Part shown: positions 30,844 to 40,199 of the stretch, piece by piece
How the letters are laid out: the number at the start of each line of letters is the position of its first letter
How positions within the stretch are numbered: position 1 is the first letter of the stretch
Assembly (NCBI GenBank): GCA_018402235.1
Contig: JAGYJJ010000004.1
Span: forward strand, 517,256 to 581,255
DNA length: 64,000 nucleotides
Source of the DNA: Candidatus Nanopelagicales bacterium
GTDB lineage: Bacteria > Actinomycetota > Actinomycetes > S36-B12
Reading direction: 5' to 3'
The notes under the pieces: generated by a model
What the model was told of the DNA's origin: nothing
What the model saw: only the letters and a program-made list of their open reading frames with translations
Databases searched by the model: none
Program-made: the position numbers and the translations under genes

Positions 30844-33401
30844 GAACGCCCCTCGAGGAAAGTGGCCGCTTCCTGAGCCAGTTTCTGTCGATCGATCTTG
30901 GCGCCGTGCCGAATATCTACCGGCATTGCCGAACGCCACAAAACGGCAGCAACATCGGGTAACACCGCCCTCACCCGATCGACAAGTTCGGCATCGGCCA
31001 ATCGAAGGTCACTTCGCGAGCGCCCGACGGTGGACGGTGCGCAGACGACGACGGGAACCTGCGAACCTGCAGGGCCAACCCCAACTGCAGCCACGAGTAC
31101 GCCACTGACACCATCGCTAACCAAGGCACGTTCGACCTGCTGCTCCATCGGCACCGGCCCGAGTGGTCCACGAGGGCCCGTGATGACATGACTCAATCGA
31201 CCTTGAATCCACAATCGACCCTTATCGTCAAGCATTCCAACATCGCCTGTGCGGTGCCATCCCTCGTTGCGCGATGCGAAGTCTTCGACGAAGGCGCGGC
31301 CGTCGTACCGGGACTTGGCGTGCTGAGCTCGAAGTGCCACTTCGCCGAGCACGTCGGGTGTCGTTTCTAGATCCGCGCCGGGCTCACCCGTTTCCCCAAG
31401 AGCAGCGATCGCAACATCAACACCGGGCAGGGCGCGGCCCACGAGCACGCCTCGATCCGTTGAATCCGCGAGAACCTCAGCAGCGCTGACATCCGTGGCC
31501 GGAAGCACCTCGGTCATGCCGTAGGGAGTCCGAACATCCGCCTGGGGCCATAGGTCCATGACATCGCGCAGAAGATCCCCAGAAACGGGAGCTCCGGCGA
31601 TCATCACAAGGCGTAGGTGGGAGCCGGCCATCTTCAAGCGCTCCCGGGCCTGAGTGTTCGGCTCAGCACCGGATAGCACCGAGCGCAAAGCCGCTGGCGA
31701 CATCCACATGATCGTTCCGCCCGCCTGCTCCATCGCGGTGGATAACGCGGCGGCGGTTAGTGAACCTGGACGCGAAGCATCCATCTGCGGAATGACCGAC
31801 GAGATTCCGAGCAACGGCCCCAGCACCGCCCAGGGGGCAAACGCCGCCACGAGTACATCGGAAGGGGTGAAGGCGAAGTGCTCCAGCAGGACATCCCTCG
31901 TGGCCGCGATGCGCTGCCGTGAGTAAGCGACAGGTTTGGCCGGACCGGTTGCACCTGATGTGAAGACGATCGCCGCATCTGCATCATCTGAAAAACTTCC
32001 AGACGCAGACGCTCCGGTTTCCGTGGCGACGAGGTCGGCAAGTTCGTTCGACCACACCACAACACCGGGCACCCGTAGCGCGGCAACGATGGGGCGGGCG
32101 CGCTTGATGGCAACTACATGATCGATCCGCGCTCCTCGAAGGGACCGCCACAAAGCGCGCGGCCCATTCGCTGCATCCACAACCACGATTACTGCCCCAA
32201 GACTCCACAGTGCGTACACAAGCGCTAGGAGGTCCGCACCGGGCGGCACCAAAAGCGCCACGCGATCACCCGGCTTCACCCCACGTGCTTGGAGTCCGGA
32301 GGTAATGCGACGGACGCGGTCATCAAGGAGGGTCCACGACACCGATCGCCAACTGCCGTTGCTTGGTTCAGTTACTGCGGCAGCGCTAGATCCCTTCAAG
32401 GCATCCAGCTTCCCAACAAGGTTGGACTCCTGCGTTGAGTCAGATTCGGGCACCTTGCTCGAAGGGGACGGCGCACCTTGAATCCGTTTTTGAATCCGTT
32501 TGTGAAGCCACTGCCACATCTGCTCGATCGCATCGGGGCGGTCTTCCAGGACCAGGTGACCTGCGTCATCAAATTGCTGAACCTGTGCATGCGGCAGTCG
32601 ACGACGTAGATCATCGAGATACCTCGGGGAGAAGACCGGGTCGCGCATCCCCCATATGAGCAGTACCGGCACGTTGGACAAAAGCGGCAGACCTTCGGCA
32701 ACGCCATCCAAGGTTGCCCGAGATGGGTGGTCGATTGCGAGGGGAATATCGGCGACGAACTCCATGATGGCTCGCCTGTCGCGAGCATGGGCGTAGGGAG
32801 CTCGCAACGCCCGCGCGCTCGCACGATCCATTGACGAGATGGCCGTCGTGGCCCTCAGGAATCCGCGCGTTCGCTGCGTTACAGCCGAGAGGACAAGTGG
32901 CAATCGGGCCGCAGCAATCAACGCCGGTGAGCCGCGGTGCTCGGGCTGATGAACCGCAGTATTCGTCAGGACCACACCTGCCAGATCAAGGTCACGACGA
33001 CCAAAAAGACGCTCGGCCACACCCAGGGCAACCGGTCCGCCCCAGTCATGGGCCACAAGAACAACCCGGCCACGGACCCCGGCGGCTTCCACGACCGACT
33101 CGAGATCATCGATGCGGTCTGCTAGGCGGCGCGGGAAGCTACTGCGAGCCGAGTAGCCCATTCCGACCTGATCAACGGCCAGCACCCTGACGCTCGGTGG
33201 AGCCGATGCCACAACTCGCCGCCACAGATAGGACCACGTCGGGTTTCCGTGCACACACACAACGGTGAGGTCGGCATCGCGAGGACCAGCGTCCAAGACA
33301 TGGATCCCGATGTCGGACCCGTCCCCATCACGGATGAAAACAATTCGCGACCAGTCCGGGCGCAGCTCCGGCAGGTTGGGCGGGGTGCGGGCGGGTGTCA
33401 C
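30840..33401 (-). CDS. oleBC: OleBC fusion: alpha/beta-hydrolase (beta-lactone decarboxylase) + AMP-ligase-like beta-lactone synthetase
   Basis: 853 aa. Residues ~1-300 are a haloalkane-dehalogenase-like alpha/beta hydrolase: oxyanion HGNPTWS at 51-57, nucleophile Asp119 in VAHDWGG, catalytic His in DDAGHLVLEDRPD. After a Ser/Pro-rich linker, residues ~340-853 are an acyl-AMP ligase fold with the P-loop FTSGATGPAKPVAYSRQ and TPYGMTEVLP. In the Ole pathway, OleC closes the beta-lactone and OleB decarboxylates it to a cis-olefin; the fusion is the arrangement known from Gram-positive ole clusters. The GTG at 33401 overlaps the oleA stop (GTGA); its own stop overlaps oleD. Confidence 0.9.
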   Translation of the reverse strand: MTPARTPPNLPELRPDWSRIVFIRDGDGSDIGIHVLDAGPRDADLTVVCVHGNPTWSYLWRRVVASAPPSVRVLAVDQVGMGYSARSSFPRRLADRIDDLESVVEAAGVRGRVVLVAHDWGGPVALGVAERLFGRRDLDLAGVVLTNTAVHQPEHRGSPALIAAARLPLVLSAVTQRTRGFLRATTAISSMDRASARALRAPYAHARDRRAIMEFVADIPLAIDHPSRATLDGVAEGLPLLSNVPVLLIWGMRDPVFSPRYLDDLRRRLPHAQVQQFDDAGHLVLEDRPDAIEQMWQWLHKRIQKRIQGAPSPSSKVPESDSTQESNLVGKLDALKGSSAAAVTEPSNGSWRSVSWTLLDDRVRRITSGLQARGVKPGDRVALLVPPGADLLALVYALWSLGAVIVVVDAANGPRALWRSLRGARIDHVVAIKRARPIVAALRVPGVVVWSNELADLVATETGASASGSFSDDADAAIVFTSGATGPAKPVAYSRQRIAATRDVLLEHFAFTPSDVLVAAFAPWAVLGPLLGISSVIPQMDASRPGSLTAAALSTAMEQAGGTIMWMSPAALRSVLSGAEPNTQARERLKMAGSHLRLVMIAGAPVSGDLLRDVMDLWPQADVRTPYGMTEVLPATDVSAAEVLADSTDRGVLVGRALPGVDVAIAALGETGEPGADLETTPDVLGEVALRAQHAKSRYDGRAFVEDFASRNEGWHRTGDVGMLDDKGRLWIQGRLSHVITGPRGPLGPVPMEQQVERALVSDGVSGVLVAAVGVGPAGSQVPVVVCAPSTVGRSRSDLRLADAELVDRVRAVLPDVAAVLWRSAMPVDIRHGAKIDRQKLAQEAATFLEGRS

Positions 33402-34468
33402 CACTCGATTTCGATGACTGCGGAATTCAACCCCGACCCGATGCCCATGCAGGCCACCCGATCCCCGGGCGCGAGGTGCTCAGCACTCAGTGCCAGAGTG
33501 AAAGGAATGGAGGCCGGTCCGATATTGCCTCGCGTGGGAAAGGTCTGGGGCACCCGCGCCTGGTCGATGTGCAAGGCCCGCGCGATTGCCTCGGTATGGA
33601 TCTTGGAGACTTGATGGATCACATACATCGACAGGTCCTGCCAATCGAAGTGCTCTGCTGCATCTGTCCAGGTTTCCCGAGCAAGTACTACAGCAGCTTC
33701 TAGTAGCGCTCGACTATCCGTGCGCATTCCCTCGAGATCGCCCAGACACAACTGATTGTGCTCGGTAGCGGCTCGGGCAACGCCGCCGGCAAACCGATGC
33801 CCCTCGCCGTGCACAGATGCCCTCCCGAGAACCATCGCAGCTCCACCCGACCCAAGCGTGAAGGTGGCGAAGTTCTCGAGGATGTCCTCGCGGGTAGCTC
33901 CCGAGTTATTGAGCCTTTCGATGGTGACCTGCTGGGTATGCCGACTGCCTTCACCATCCACGATCAGTGCGTACTCAATCTGCCCAGCATCGATCATCGT
34001 GGCCGCAAGTTGCATCCCACTCATAAACCCCAGGCACGCATTGCTTAGGTCAAAATTCATGCACGCAGTTGATAGGCCGAATTGACGATGGACATCGACC
34101 GAGGCCGATGGCTCCAATCGTTCGCGGCACACGGACGTGTTGATCAGCAGGCCCACGCTTGCCGGATCGACCCCTGCTTCGGCCAGGGCCTTCGCTCCCG
34201 CCATCGCGGCAGCGTCCGCGAACGTGACGTCCGGCGGCCACCAACGTCGCTCCCTGATTCCCGCAAGTTGCTCCAGCATGCCTCCATGCAGGCCAGCCGC
34301 CTCGTAGGCGGGGCTCAACCACTGATCGATCTGGTCGGACGTGATGATCTCCGGCGCATCCACCGCAGAAACTGCCAACACAGCGGTGTCTCGGTAGGTA
34401 AACACCGAACTACCGGAGTTGCTGGCAGCCAAATGAGGGCCAGGGGCCACAGGTTCACGTCCTTTCAT
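33398..34468 (-). CDS. oleA: OleA, thiolase-family long-chain head-to-head condensing enzyme
   Basis: Condenses two fatty acyl-CoAs to a 2-alkyl-3-ketoacid, the first step of head-to-head olefin synthesis. 356 aa. Nucleophile Cys145 in FDLSNACLGFMSG, candidate OleA-specific Glu119 in CRERLEPS, catalytic His in MYVIHQVSKIH, and Asn in TRGNIGPASIP. The CoA-condensing KAS III relative FabH would lack the RERLEPS loop. Start is the ATG at 34468 with AGGGGGG 7 nt upstream. First gene of the coupled oleA-oleBC-oleD operon. Confidence 0.9.
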   Translation of the reverse strand: MKGREPVAPGPHLAASNSGSSVFTYRDTAVLAVSAVDAPEIITSDQIDQWLSPAYEAAGLHGGMLEQLAGIRERRWWPPDVTFADAAAMAGAKALAEAGVDPASVGLLINTSVCRERLEPSASVDVHRQFGLSTACMNFDLSNACLGFMSGMQLAATMIDAGQIEYALIVDGEGSRHTQQVTIERLNNSGATREDILENFATFTLGSGGAAMVLGRASVHGEGHRFAGGVARAATEHNQLCLGDLEGMRTDSRALLEAAVVLARETWTDAAEHFDWQDLSMYVIHQVSKIHTEAIARALHIDQARVPQTFPTRGNIGPASIPFTLALSAEHLAPGDRVACMGIGSGLNSAVIEIEW

Positions 34469-34534
34469 GGATAACCCCCCTAGCCTGCCATGAGACCACA
34501 TGGTGTGCCGCTTCGCATCGGCGGGATAGTGACG

Positions 34535-34540
34535 TACGGT
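34535..34540 (+). promoter_or_regulatory. Candidate -10 (TACGGT) of leaderless peptidase transcript
   Basis: TACGGT, spacer CCTAAC (6 nt), ATG at 34547. Lies in the divergent oleA/peptidase intergenic region. Confidence 0.55.
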
Positions 34541-34546
34541 CCTAAC

Positions 34547-36070
34547 ATGCGCCGCTTCCCCGCCCTGGCGATCGCCCTCGCAGCCACGCTGACCTGGACT
34601 CTGACCGCACCCCCCTCGAGCGGGTTGCCGATCGAGGCCGTCCAGGTGAGCACACCAAGCAATGCAGCCCTTCGGTCCTTCTACGCTCAGACCATCACGT
34701 GGGGTGTCTGCCCGGGGCGTGGGCCAGCAGTCCAGTGCGCAGAAATAACCGTGCCCTTGGACTACGCACGTCCTACCGGCCGCACGATCGATCTCGCATT
34801 GCTCAAAGTGCCTTCGACCGGTTCATCTACGCGCAGTTTGGTCGTCAACCCCGGTGGCCCCGGCGCCAGCGCTCTGGACTTCACCGAGTATCTGGGCTCG
34901 GTTATCGACGCCGACGTTCGAGCCGTGTACAACATCGTCGGGTTCGATCCTCGTGGTGTTGGCCGCTCAGCACCCGTTGAGTGCTTGACCGGTAAACAGA
35001 CAGCACGGTGGTACCGCACAGACACGACACCGGACACCGCAAAGGAACGAGCCACGCTAATGGCTCGGGCAGCACTGATCTCCCAAGAATGCGTGGCGCG
35101 CGATCGCGAATTGGCTCAGTTCGTCGGCACTGAGAACACTGTGCGCGACATGGACATAGTCCGAAGTGCACTTGGAGAGACCCGGCTGAATTGGCTTGGT
35201 TTTTCGTACGGCACGCTGCTGGGAGCCCTGTATGCCCAGCAGTTCCCCGAATCAGTTGGCCGCATGGTGCTAGACGGAGCAGTAGACCCTCGCCTGGATG
35301 CCATGGAGCTCTCTCGAGACCAATCGACTGGGTTCCAGCTGGCCATGGAGCGCTTCGCCGCAGATTGCTCACGGCGATCCGATTGTGTTGCCCCATCCCA
35401 GAAAGGGGTCTTGAACGCAATTAACTCACTGCTTCGAAGACTCGACACTGCTTCGATGCGAACCGACGGCAGCAGGCGTTTGGTGCAAGCTGAGGCACTG
35501 ACCGCCTTATTCTTCAGCATGTATTCGACCAAACTGTGGCCCACTCTGCGAACGGGATTACGCCAAGCGGCGGGGGGCGACGGCACCACACTGCAGTTGC
35601 TCGCACAGTTGGCTAACGATCAGGTTGGCCCGAATCGGTACAGCAGCAACATCGCATCGGCCTTCTATGCAATCGGATGCTGGGACTACCCCGCGCCACC
35701 GGGATCACCCGGCCTGCAGGCCGCTGCGCGGGAGTGGTCACGCGGCGTGGCAGTGCCCGAAATGGCCCGGGCGATGTCGTGGGGAAATGCGCCGTGCAGC
35801 ACGTGGTTCGACCATTCCGCAACCAAGCCGGCTGCGGTCACCTCGAACACCACGGCTCCAATTCTCATCATCGGCACCTCGTTCGATCCCGCAACTCCAT
35901 ACAAATGGTCGCAGGCACTGGCGCGTCAGTTGCCTACGAGCAGGCTGCTCACCTATCGAGGTGACGGTCACACTGCCTACGGCGATACCAATATGTGCAT
36001 CGATGACATAACCGATCGGTTTCTACTGACCGCCGAACTACCCGACGCAGGAACAACCTGCTCCCGTTAA
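34547..36070 (+). CDS. Secreted alpha/beta-hydrolase, tripeptidyl aminopeptidase (TAP) family
   Basis: 507 aa. A Sec signal peptide covers about residues 1-26 (MRRFPALAIALAATLTWTLT). Mature protein has the TAP pattern: oxyanion region VVNPGGPGAS, nucleophile Ser in WLGFSYGTLLGALYA, Asp in IGTSFDPATPY, His in YRGDGHTAYG, and the Cys-rich C-terminal TAP-like domain. Probably removes short peptides outside the cell. The open frame begins at 34490, but the signal peptide and TACGGT hexamer fix 34547. Confidence 0.9.
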   Translation: MRRFPALAIALAATLTWTLTAPPSSGLPIEAVQVSTPSNAALRSFYAQTITWGVCPGRGPAVQCAEITVPLDYARPTGRTIDLALLKVPSTGSSTRSLVVNPGGPGASALDFTEYLGSVIDADVRAVYNIVGFDPRGVGRSAPVECLTGKQTARWYRTDTTPDTAKERATLMARAALISQECVARDRELAQFVGTENTVRDMDIVRSALGETRLNWLGFSYGTLLGALYAQQFPESVGRMVLDGAVDPRLDAMELSRDQSTGFQLAMERFAADCSRRSDCVAPSQKGVLNAINSLLRRLDTASMRTDGSRRLVQAEALTALFFSMYSTKLWPTLRTGLRQAAGGDGTTLQLLAQLANDQVGPNRYSSNIASAFYAIGCWDYPAPPGSPGLQAAAREWSRGVAVPEMARAMSWGNAPCSTWFDHSATKPAAVTSNTTAPILIIGTSFDPATPYKWSQALARQLPTSRLLTYRGDGHTAYGDTNMCIDDITDRFLLTAELPDAGTTCSR

Positions 36071-36105
36071 TGCGTGATCAGTGGTCCATGACCACGCAAA
36101 CGAAA

Positions 36106-37059
36106 CTAGTGGGGATCGTCCCGGCCAGACTTGTCCTCTTTTCCCGTCTCACCCTCTAATCCGGCGAGGAATTCCTCGACCTGTGCGGCAATTTCATCGC
36201 CACTTGGGACCACTCCCTGCGGTGCGCTGCTCGGCTTCGTGAGAGCACTTCGCGCCTCCAGCATCTGGTCGTATTGCCCCTCCAGCGCGGATACCACCGC
36301 GGCAAATTCGTCATTGCCAGTGAGTTGATCGGTGACCTCGCCATCGGCTTTGACCGCCTGGTCCTCCAGCCCAACTGCCGATAACTCCAACCCTGTTACG
36401 TCCGATAGGCCCTCGATCAGTGCCATGGCACAACGCGGGTAATCGAATTGCACCAGGTAATGGGGTACCTGCGCCGTGACGCCAACAGAGGACAGCCCTC
36501 TTTCCCCTAGATGCAACTCCAGTAGCGCCCCCATGTGGCCGGGCACTTCGATATCGCCGAGGACGGCGCTGCGACCTGCAATCAGTTCTGGATCGTTGCC
36601 GTGAACCGTGATCCCAATCGGACGGGTGTGCGGGCTCGGCCACGGAATCGCCGATAAGCCAACCGCATGGGTCAACTCGAATTGGTCGACGACGACGTCG
36701 ATCGCGGCCAGAAAACGGTTCCATTGGTAATCCGGTTCGGGGCCGTCGAGAAGGAAGAAACTCCGTCCAGCCTTGTCCGTGAGACGCGTCAAAGACAGTT
36801 GAGGGTTTTCCACCGCGGTGAAGTGGTCGCTCGCAAATGTCATACGGGGCCGGCGAGCCCGGTAATCGATCAATTCATCGGGATCGAAGGTGGCGATGAG
36901 TTCGCTATCGCAGGTGGCACGTAGGTGCTCTGCCGCTAGTCGAACCCCAGACCCGGCGTCGACGAATCCTTGGAAGGCATACACCAATGTAGGCAAGGAA
37001 GGTCGAGCGATCGTCTGAACGTCGCTTTGGTACGCGATCAAATCCTCCGGCGAGCGCAT
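36106..37059 (-). CDS. PAC2 family protein (proteasome-assembly-chaperone-like)
   Basis: 317 aa. PAC2 fold with LPTLVYAFQGFVDAGSGVRLA at the start, VGLSAIPWPSPHTRPIGITV in the middle, and AQVPHYLVQFDYPRCAMALI. Actinobacterial PAC2 proteins are common but their role is unproven; related archaeal/eukaryotic proteins assist proteasome assembly. I choose ATG 37059 because GGGAGGTGTT lies directly before it. No proteasome genes in this window. Confidence 0.85.
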   Translation of the reverse strand: MRSPEDLIAYQSDVQTIARPSLPTLVYAFQGFVDAGSGVRLAAEHLRATCDSELIATFDPDELIDYRARRPRMTFASDHFTAVENPQLSLTRLTDKAGRSFFLLDGPEPDYQWNRFLAAIDVVVDQFELTHAVGLSAIPWPSPHTRPIGITVHGNDPELIAGRSAVLGDIEVPGHMGALLELHLGERGLSSVGVTAQVPHYLVQFDYPRCAMALIEGLSDVTGLELSAVGLEDQAVKADGEVTDQLTGNDEFAAVVSALEGQYDQMLEARSALTKPSSAPQGVVPSGDEIAAQVEEFLAGLEGETGKEDKSGRDDPH

Positions 37060-37151
37060 AACACCTCCCACCTGTCAGGCTACGGCGTAGTGAACACCCA
37101 CGCGATAGCGCATCCACAAGTTTCGCTGGCTGCGAACGCTTAGTTAGGTCG

Positions 37152-37505
37152 CTAGGACTGGGAAGGCGGCTCCCCCGGCTCTGGCGAAGGCGTTTTCTTC
37201 GCCGGCGCTTTCTTCGACGGCGCTTTCTTCGCCGGCGCTTTCTTCGTTTTCTTCGCTGCCGTTTTCTTCGCTGCCGTTTTCTTGACCGCACCCTCGCTTC
37301 CAGGGGTACTCGTCGTCTTCGTCACGGGGACAGGAGTCTTGGTCGAGGGAACAGCAGTGTCAACGGGCATCGGGACAACGGGTGATGTTGCAGAGCGCAA
37401 ACGACGCCAGCCGAGCCAGGCCAAAACAGCGAGAACACCCGCCAGCAATCCCCAGCCCACGCGTCGCACGCCTCCGACGGTAACACTCAGAGCGTTTGGG
37501 CTCAC
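37152..37505 (-). CDS. Membrane-anchored protein with Lys/Ala/Pro-rich repeat tail
   Basis: 117 aa from a GTG. One transmembrane helix at about residues 17-33 (WGLLAGVLAVLAWLGW) is followed by RRLR, then a Thr/Pro-rich linker. The C-terminal tail (about 73-106) has repeating KKTAAKK / KKAPAKK units encoded by near-repeats of the codons for Ala-Lys-Lys. The tail resembles histone-H1/HU-extension sequences that bind DNA or RNA, so it could tether nucleic acid to the membrane. Existence as a gene is likely from the helix-linker-repeat layout; function is inference. Confidence 0.55.
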   Translation of the reverse strand: MSPNALSVTVGGVRRVGWGLLAGVLAVLAWLGWRRLRSATSPVVPMPVDTAVPSTKTPVPVTKTTSTPGSEGAVKKTAAKKTAAKKTKKAPAKKAPSKKAPAKKTPSPEPGEPPSQS

Positions 37506-37533
37506 CCCAGATCAAGAGATCAACGACGGGCAC

Positions 37534-38682
37534 TCATCGCTTGGCCGTGAGGGCCGAGCGGAAACGATCCACCACCGCTGAACTGTTCCAGAAAACCTCT
37601 TGTTGACCCGGCGGCAAGGTAACTGCGTACTCGCACACCCGAGACCACGCAAGACCGACAGCTCGCGTGAGCGAAGCGGCCACCGTGGCAGAGATGGCCG
37701 ACCCTGCAATGGCACCTCCGGGGATGAACTTCAACAAACTCGTCACGGCGTACCGGCCGGCCATCGTGGCTCCTCCCGTCAAGACGAGTGAGCCAGCAAT
37801 GGCCATCGCCCGCGATCGGTGCGGGGGTAAGCCATAGGCCGCCGATATGCGCGCAATCATGGTCACCTGATTCGGCACGAGAAGGGCCGCGTCAGTGAAG
37901 GGAATCGGGACTGCGCCTATTCCAGAAGCGAGGGTTGCGGCCTGATTGATGATGGCCTTCACCGCTTTTTTTTTGCGCTCCACGTCCAATCGCTGTGCAG
38001 CGGTAAGCGCAGCTTGCGCGGCCTCAGGAACCACGTCGTAGGTGGCATCTAGCAACCGAGCAAGTCCGAACTCGGGTGCATGGGTGAAGGAATCAGCGAG
38101 GGCATTCGTCAGGACCGGGGCGCCGCCTGCGCGGATAGGCAAGTTCAACCCGGTGATGTAATCGGATAGTTCTCGCGCGTGCGGGTGAACGTCGCCGTCC
38201 TTGGTTGGAACTTGCGTCATCACGATCAGGACGGGTAGCCCCATATCGGCAAGACTGCGAACGAAGGCTGCTTGCGCTTCTTCGAATCTACGATCAGACC
38301 ACCGAACCACGTACCACGCTGCATGAATCTGCTGATCGATAGGACCAGCGCGTCGGGTCTGCACCACCGATTGCAGTCCATCGAGTATCTGATCTCCGGC
38401 CGATCCCGTTTCGAACCCCTCCGAGTCGAAGATCCCCAGGAAACCATCATCGCGGCGGTGGTAATCGATCCCCTTGGTGACCGACTGGCCAATTCCGGTA
38501 TCGGCAACATCCTTGCCAAAAATCGCGTTTACCAAGGTCGACTTACCCGCGCCAGTGGCACCAAAAACCGCGAGATTGAAACAGCCCAACGCGGCAAACG
38601 CGCTGTTCAACTCCTTGGTGAACAGCCCCTCGAGCGCAGGTGCATCCAGATCGCGGTTCTCCGGAACGTCGCCGGTCGCCAT
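37534..38682 (-). CDS. Dynamin/Era-like GTPase with C-terminal DUF697-type helices
   Basis: 382 aa. G1 P-loop FGATGAGKSTLVNAIFG (about residues 40-56), G3 region FDSEGFETG, G4-like VMTQVPTKDG. The C-terminal part has two hydrophobic segments (VPIPFTDAALLVPNQVTMI and AIAGSLVLTGGATMAGRYAV), as in DUF697-type membrane-associated GTPases. Membrane remodelling or stress function is possible but unknown. Start ATG 38682 has TACGCT 6 nt upstream. Divergent from the lytic transglycosylase. Confidence 0.85.
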   Translation of the reverse strand: MATGDVPENRDLDAPALEGLFTKELNSAFAALGCFNLAVFGATGAGKSTLVNAIFGKDVADTGIGQSVTKGIDYHRRDDGFLGIFDSEGFETGSAGDQILDGLQSVVQTRRAGPIDQQIHAAWYVVRWSDRRFEEAQAAFVRSLADMGLPVLIVMTQVPTKDGDVHPHARELSDYITGLNLPIRAGGAPVLTNALADSFTHAPEFGLARLLDATYDVVPEAAQAALTAAQRLDVERKKKAVKAIINQAATLASGIGAVPIPFTDAALLVPNQVTMIARISAAYGLPPHRSRAMAIAGSLVLTGGATMAGRYAVTSLLKFIPGGAIAGSAISATVAASLTRAVGLAWSRVCEYAVTLPPGQQEVFWNSSAVVDRFRSALTAKR

Positions 38683-38688
38683 ACGGGA

Positions 38689-38694
38689 AGCGTA
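38689..38694 (-). promoter_or_regulatory. Candidate -10 (TACGCT) of leaderless GTPase transcript
   Basis: TACGCT, spacer TCCCGT (6 nt), ATG at 38682. Confidence 0.55.
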
Positions 38695-38743
38695 CGCGGG
38701 TCGCGCAATACCGCAGGCCTTACTGGGTTACCGTGGAGGAACC

Positions 38744-39379
38744 ATGGCTCTCCTGCGTTCGCGCGCACGCCCTTCCCGAGCGGTGCGGTCACTGACCTCC
38801 TGGTTCATCGGGCTCATAGTCGTGGGCGCGCTCACGTTGATGGTCGCAGCCATGATTGCGACCAGCACGGGACTCCTTGACTGGGATCGCTTCCAGCAAG
38901 CCCGCGATACTGGGCGTTTCGGTGGCACCCCCACCATCCCGGCGGAGTATCAAACGGTCATCGCTGAAGCCGCGCTGCGATGTCCGGCCGTCCCTTCACG
39001 AATACTCGCTGCCCAGATCGCGACCGAGAGTTCATGGAAACCCGATGCAGTGAGCCCCGCAGGTGCCGAAGGCATCGCCCAATTCATGCCCGCCACCTGG
39101 GAGCAATTCGGGGTAGATGCCAACGGCGACGGAAAACGAGATGTGTGGGATCCCGTCGATGCAATCCACTCGGCCGCTGAGTTGAACTGCATCAATCGCC
39201 GATTAGTAGCCGAGGTTCCGGGCATTCCGTTGCACAATATTTTGGCTGCCTACAACGCTGGCCATGGCGCAGTCCGCAAGTACGACGGAATCCCTCCTTT
39301 TCCAGAGACCGAGAACTACGTTCAGCGCGTTCTCGATCTCGCTGAACGACTACCAACTCCGGCACTCGCAGGCAAGTAA
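38744..39379 (+). CDS. Lytic transglycosylase, SLT domain
   Basis: Cleaves peptidoglycan glycan strands, membrane-anchored outside the cell. 211 aa. One N-terminal signal-anchor (about 19-40), then a Goose-lysozyme/SLT-like domain with catalytic Glu95 in QIATESSWKPDAVSPAG, GIAQFMPATWEQFG, and NILAAYNAGHGAVRKY. The ATG at 38744 follows GGAGGAA; upstream frame is open but non-coding. Its 3' end is 4 bp from the convergent thioesterase stop. Confidence 0.93.
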   Translation: MALLRSRARPSRAVRSLTSWFIGLIVVGALTLMVAAMIATSTGLLDWDRFQQARDTGRFGGTPTIPAEYQTVIAEAALRCPAVPSRILAAQIATESSWKPDAVSPAGAEGIAQFMPATWEQFGVDANGDGKRDVWDPVDAIHSAAELNCINRRLVAEVPGIPLHNILAAYNAGHGAVRKYDGIPPFPETENYVQRVLDLAERLPTPALAGK

Positions 39380-39383
39380 AGGG

Positions 39384-40199
39384 CTACTTGATGACCACAA
39401 TCGCTTGATGATTTTCTACAACGAGGCGTCCGTCCGGTGACCACAACCGGCGCGTCTCGCTCGTGAAGCCGTCGTCGGTTGCCGAGACCCACGCCTCATA
39501 GGCCAACGGTTCATCGGGACTAACGGTCGCAGGATCTACCAGAAGGTGGGCGCTGAAGGACACGGTTCCCATCGGGCGCACCTCCGCCATCGAGATGTAA
39601 CTCGCCGGCCACCACGCGTCCACGATGCCCAGCGCAGTTCCGGCAGTCCAGCCATCCCAGGTGCCAGCCGGACTCAGCCAGCCCAATGCGTGCGGCGCGC
39701 TCTGGGCACCTGGAAATCCTGACACGGGTCGGTAATCGAAGTGTGCGCCGAATTCCGGACCAACGGGCGGGCGAACCGGGGCCGATGGCAAGCCATCCCA
39801 TTCAGGAAGTGAGGGCATCTGCGCGGTTCCCCACCGATCCTGCGCACTCACAGGTCGGCCAGTACCGGCAATCACAACAGCTTGCGAGGCCAGTTGTCCA
39901 TCTGAACCGGTGATTGCCACCTGCCATGTGGTCATGGCAGACCCAGCACGCAGACATGTGGTGCGAATGGTCGCCTCACCCGAAGGCAACGGGCCGAAAA
40001 GGTGCGCAGAGATATTACGGATACGCCGAGATGGGTCGCTTCGATTTTGTTCGGCTTCGGCAGCGTTCACATGCGCAGCTACAACCAACCCGCCCCACGC
40101 GCCTCGACCCTGGAGCCAGCCTTCGGGAACGCGCCAGGTGAAGGAATCCGGTCCGGTGCGCTCAATTGCGCAACCGGCGGCGAAATCAGGCAGGCTCAT
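39384..40199 (-). CDS. Acyl-CoA thioesterase-like double-hotdog protein
   Basis: 271 aa of the TesB-like thioesterase superfamily (4HBT_3). GRGAWGGLVVAAHVNAAEAEQ is the N-terminal hotdog pattern and a second hotdog covers the C-terminal half (FSAHLLVDPATV). Substrate unknown; probably hydrolyses acyl-CoAs in the cytosol. Its ATG overlaps the L,D-transpeptidase stop by 4 bp, so the two are co-translated although no functional link is obvious. Confidence 0.82.
   Translation of the reverse strand: MSLPDFAAGCAIERTGPDSFTWRVPEGWLQGRGAWGGLVVAAHVNAAEAEQNRSDPSRRIRNISAHLFGPLPSGEATIRTTCLRAGSAMTTWQVAITGSDGQLASQAVVIAGTGRPVSAQDRWGTAQMPSLPEWDGLPSAPVRPPVGPEFGAHFDYRPVSGFPGAQSAPHALGWLSPAGTWDGWTAGTALGIVDAWWPASYISMAEVRPMGTVSFSAHLLVDPATVSPDEPLAYEAWVSATDDGFTSETRRLWSPDGRLVVENHQAIVVIK

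Noticed and set aside
37180-37290. Intergenic tandem repeat
   Set aside because: The GGCGCTTTCTTCG repeats are in frame and encode the Lys/Ala tail of the membrane protein.
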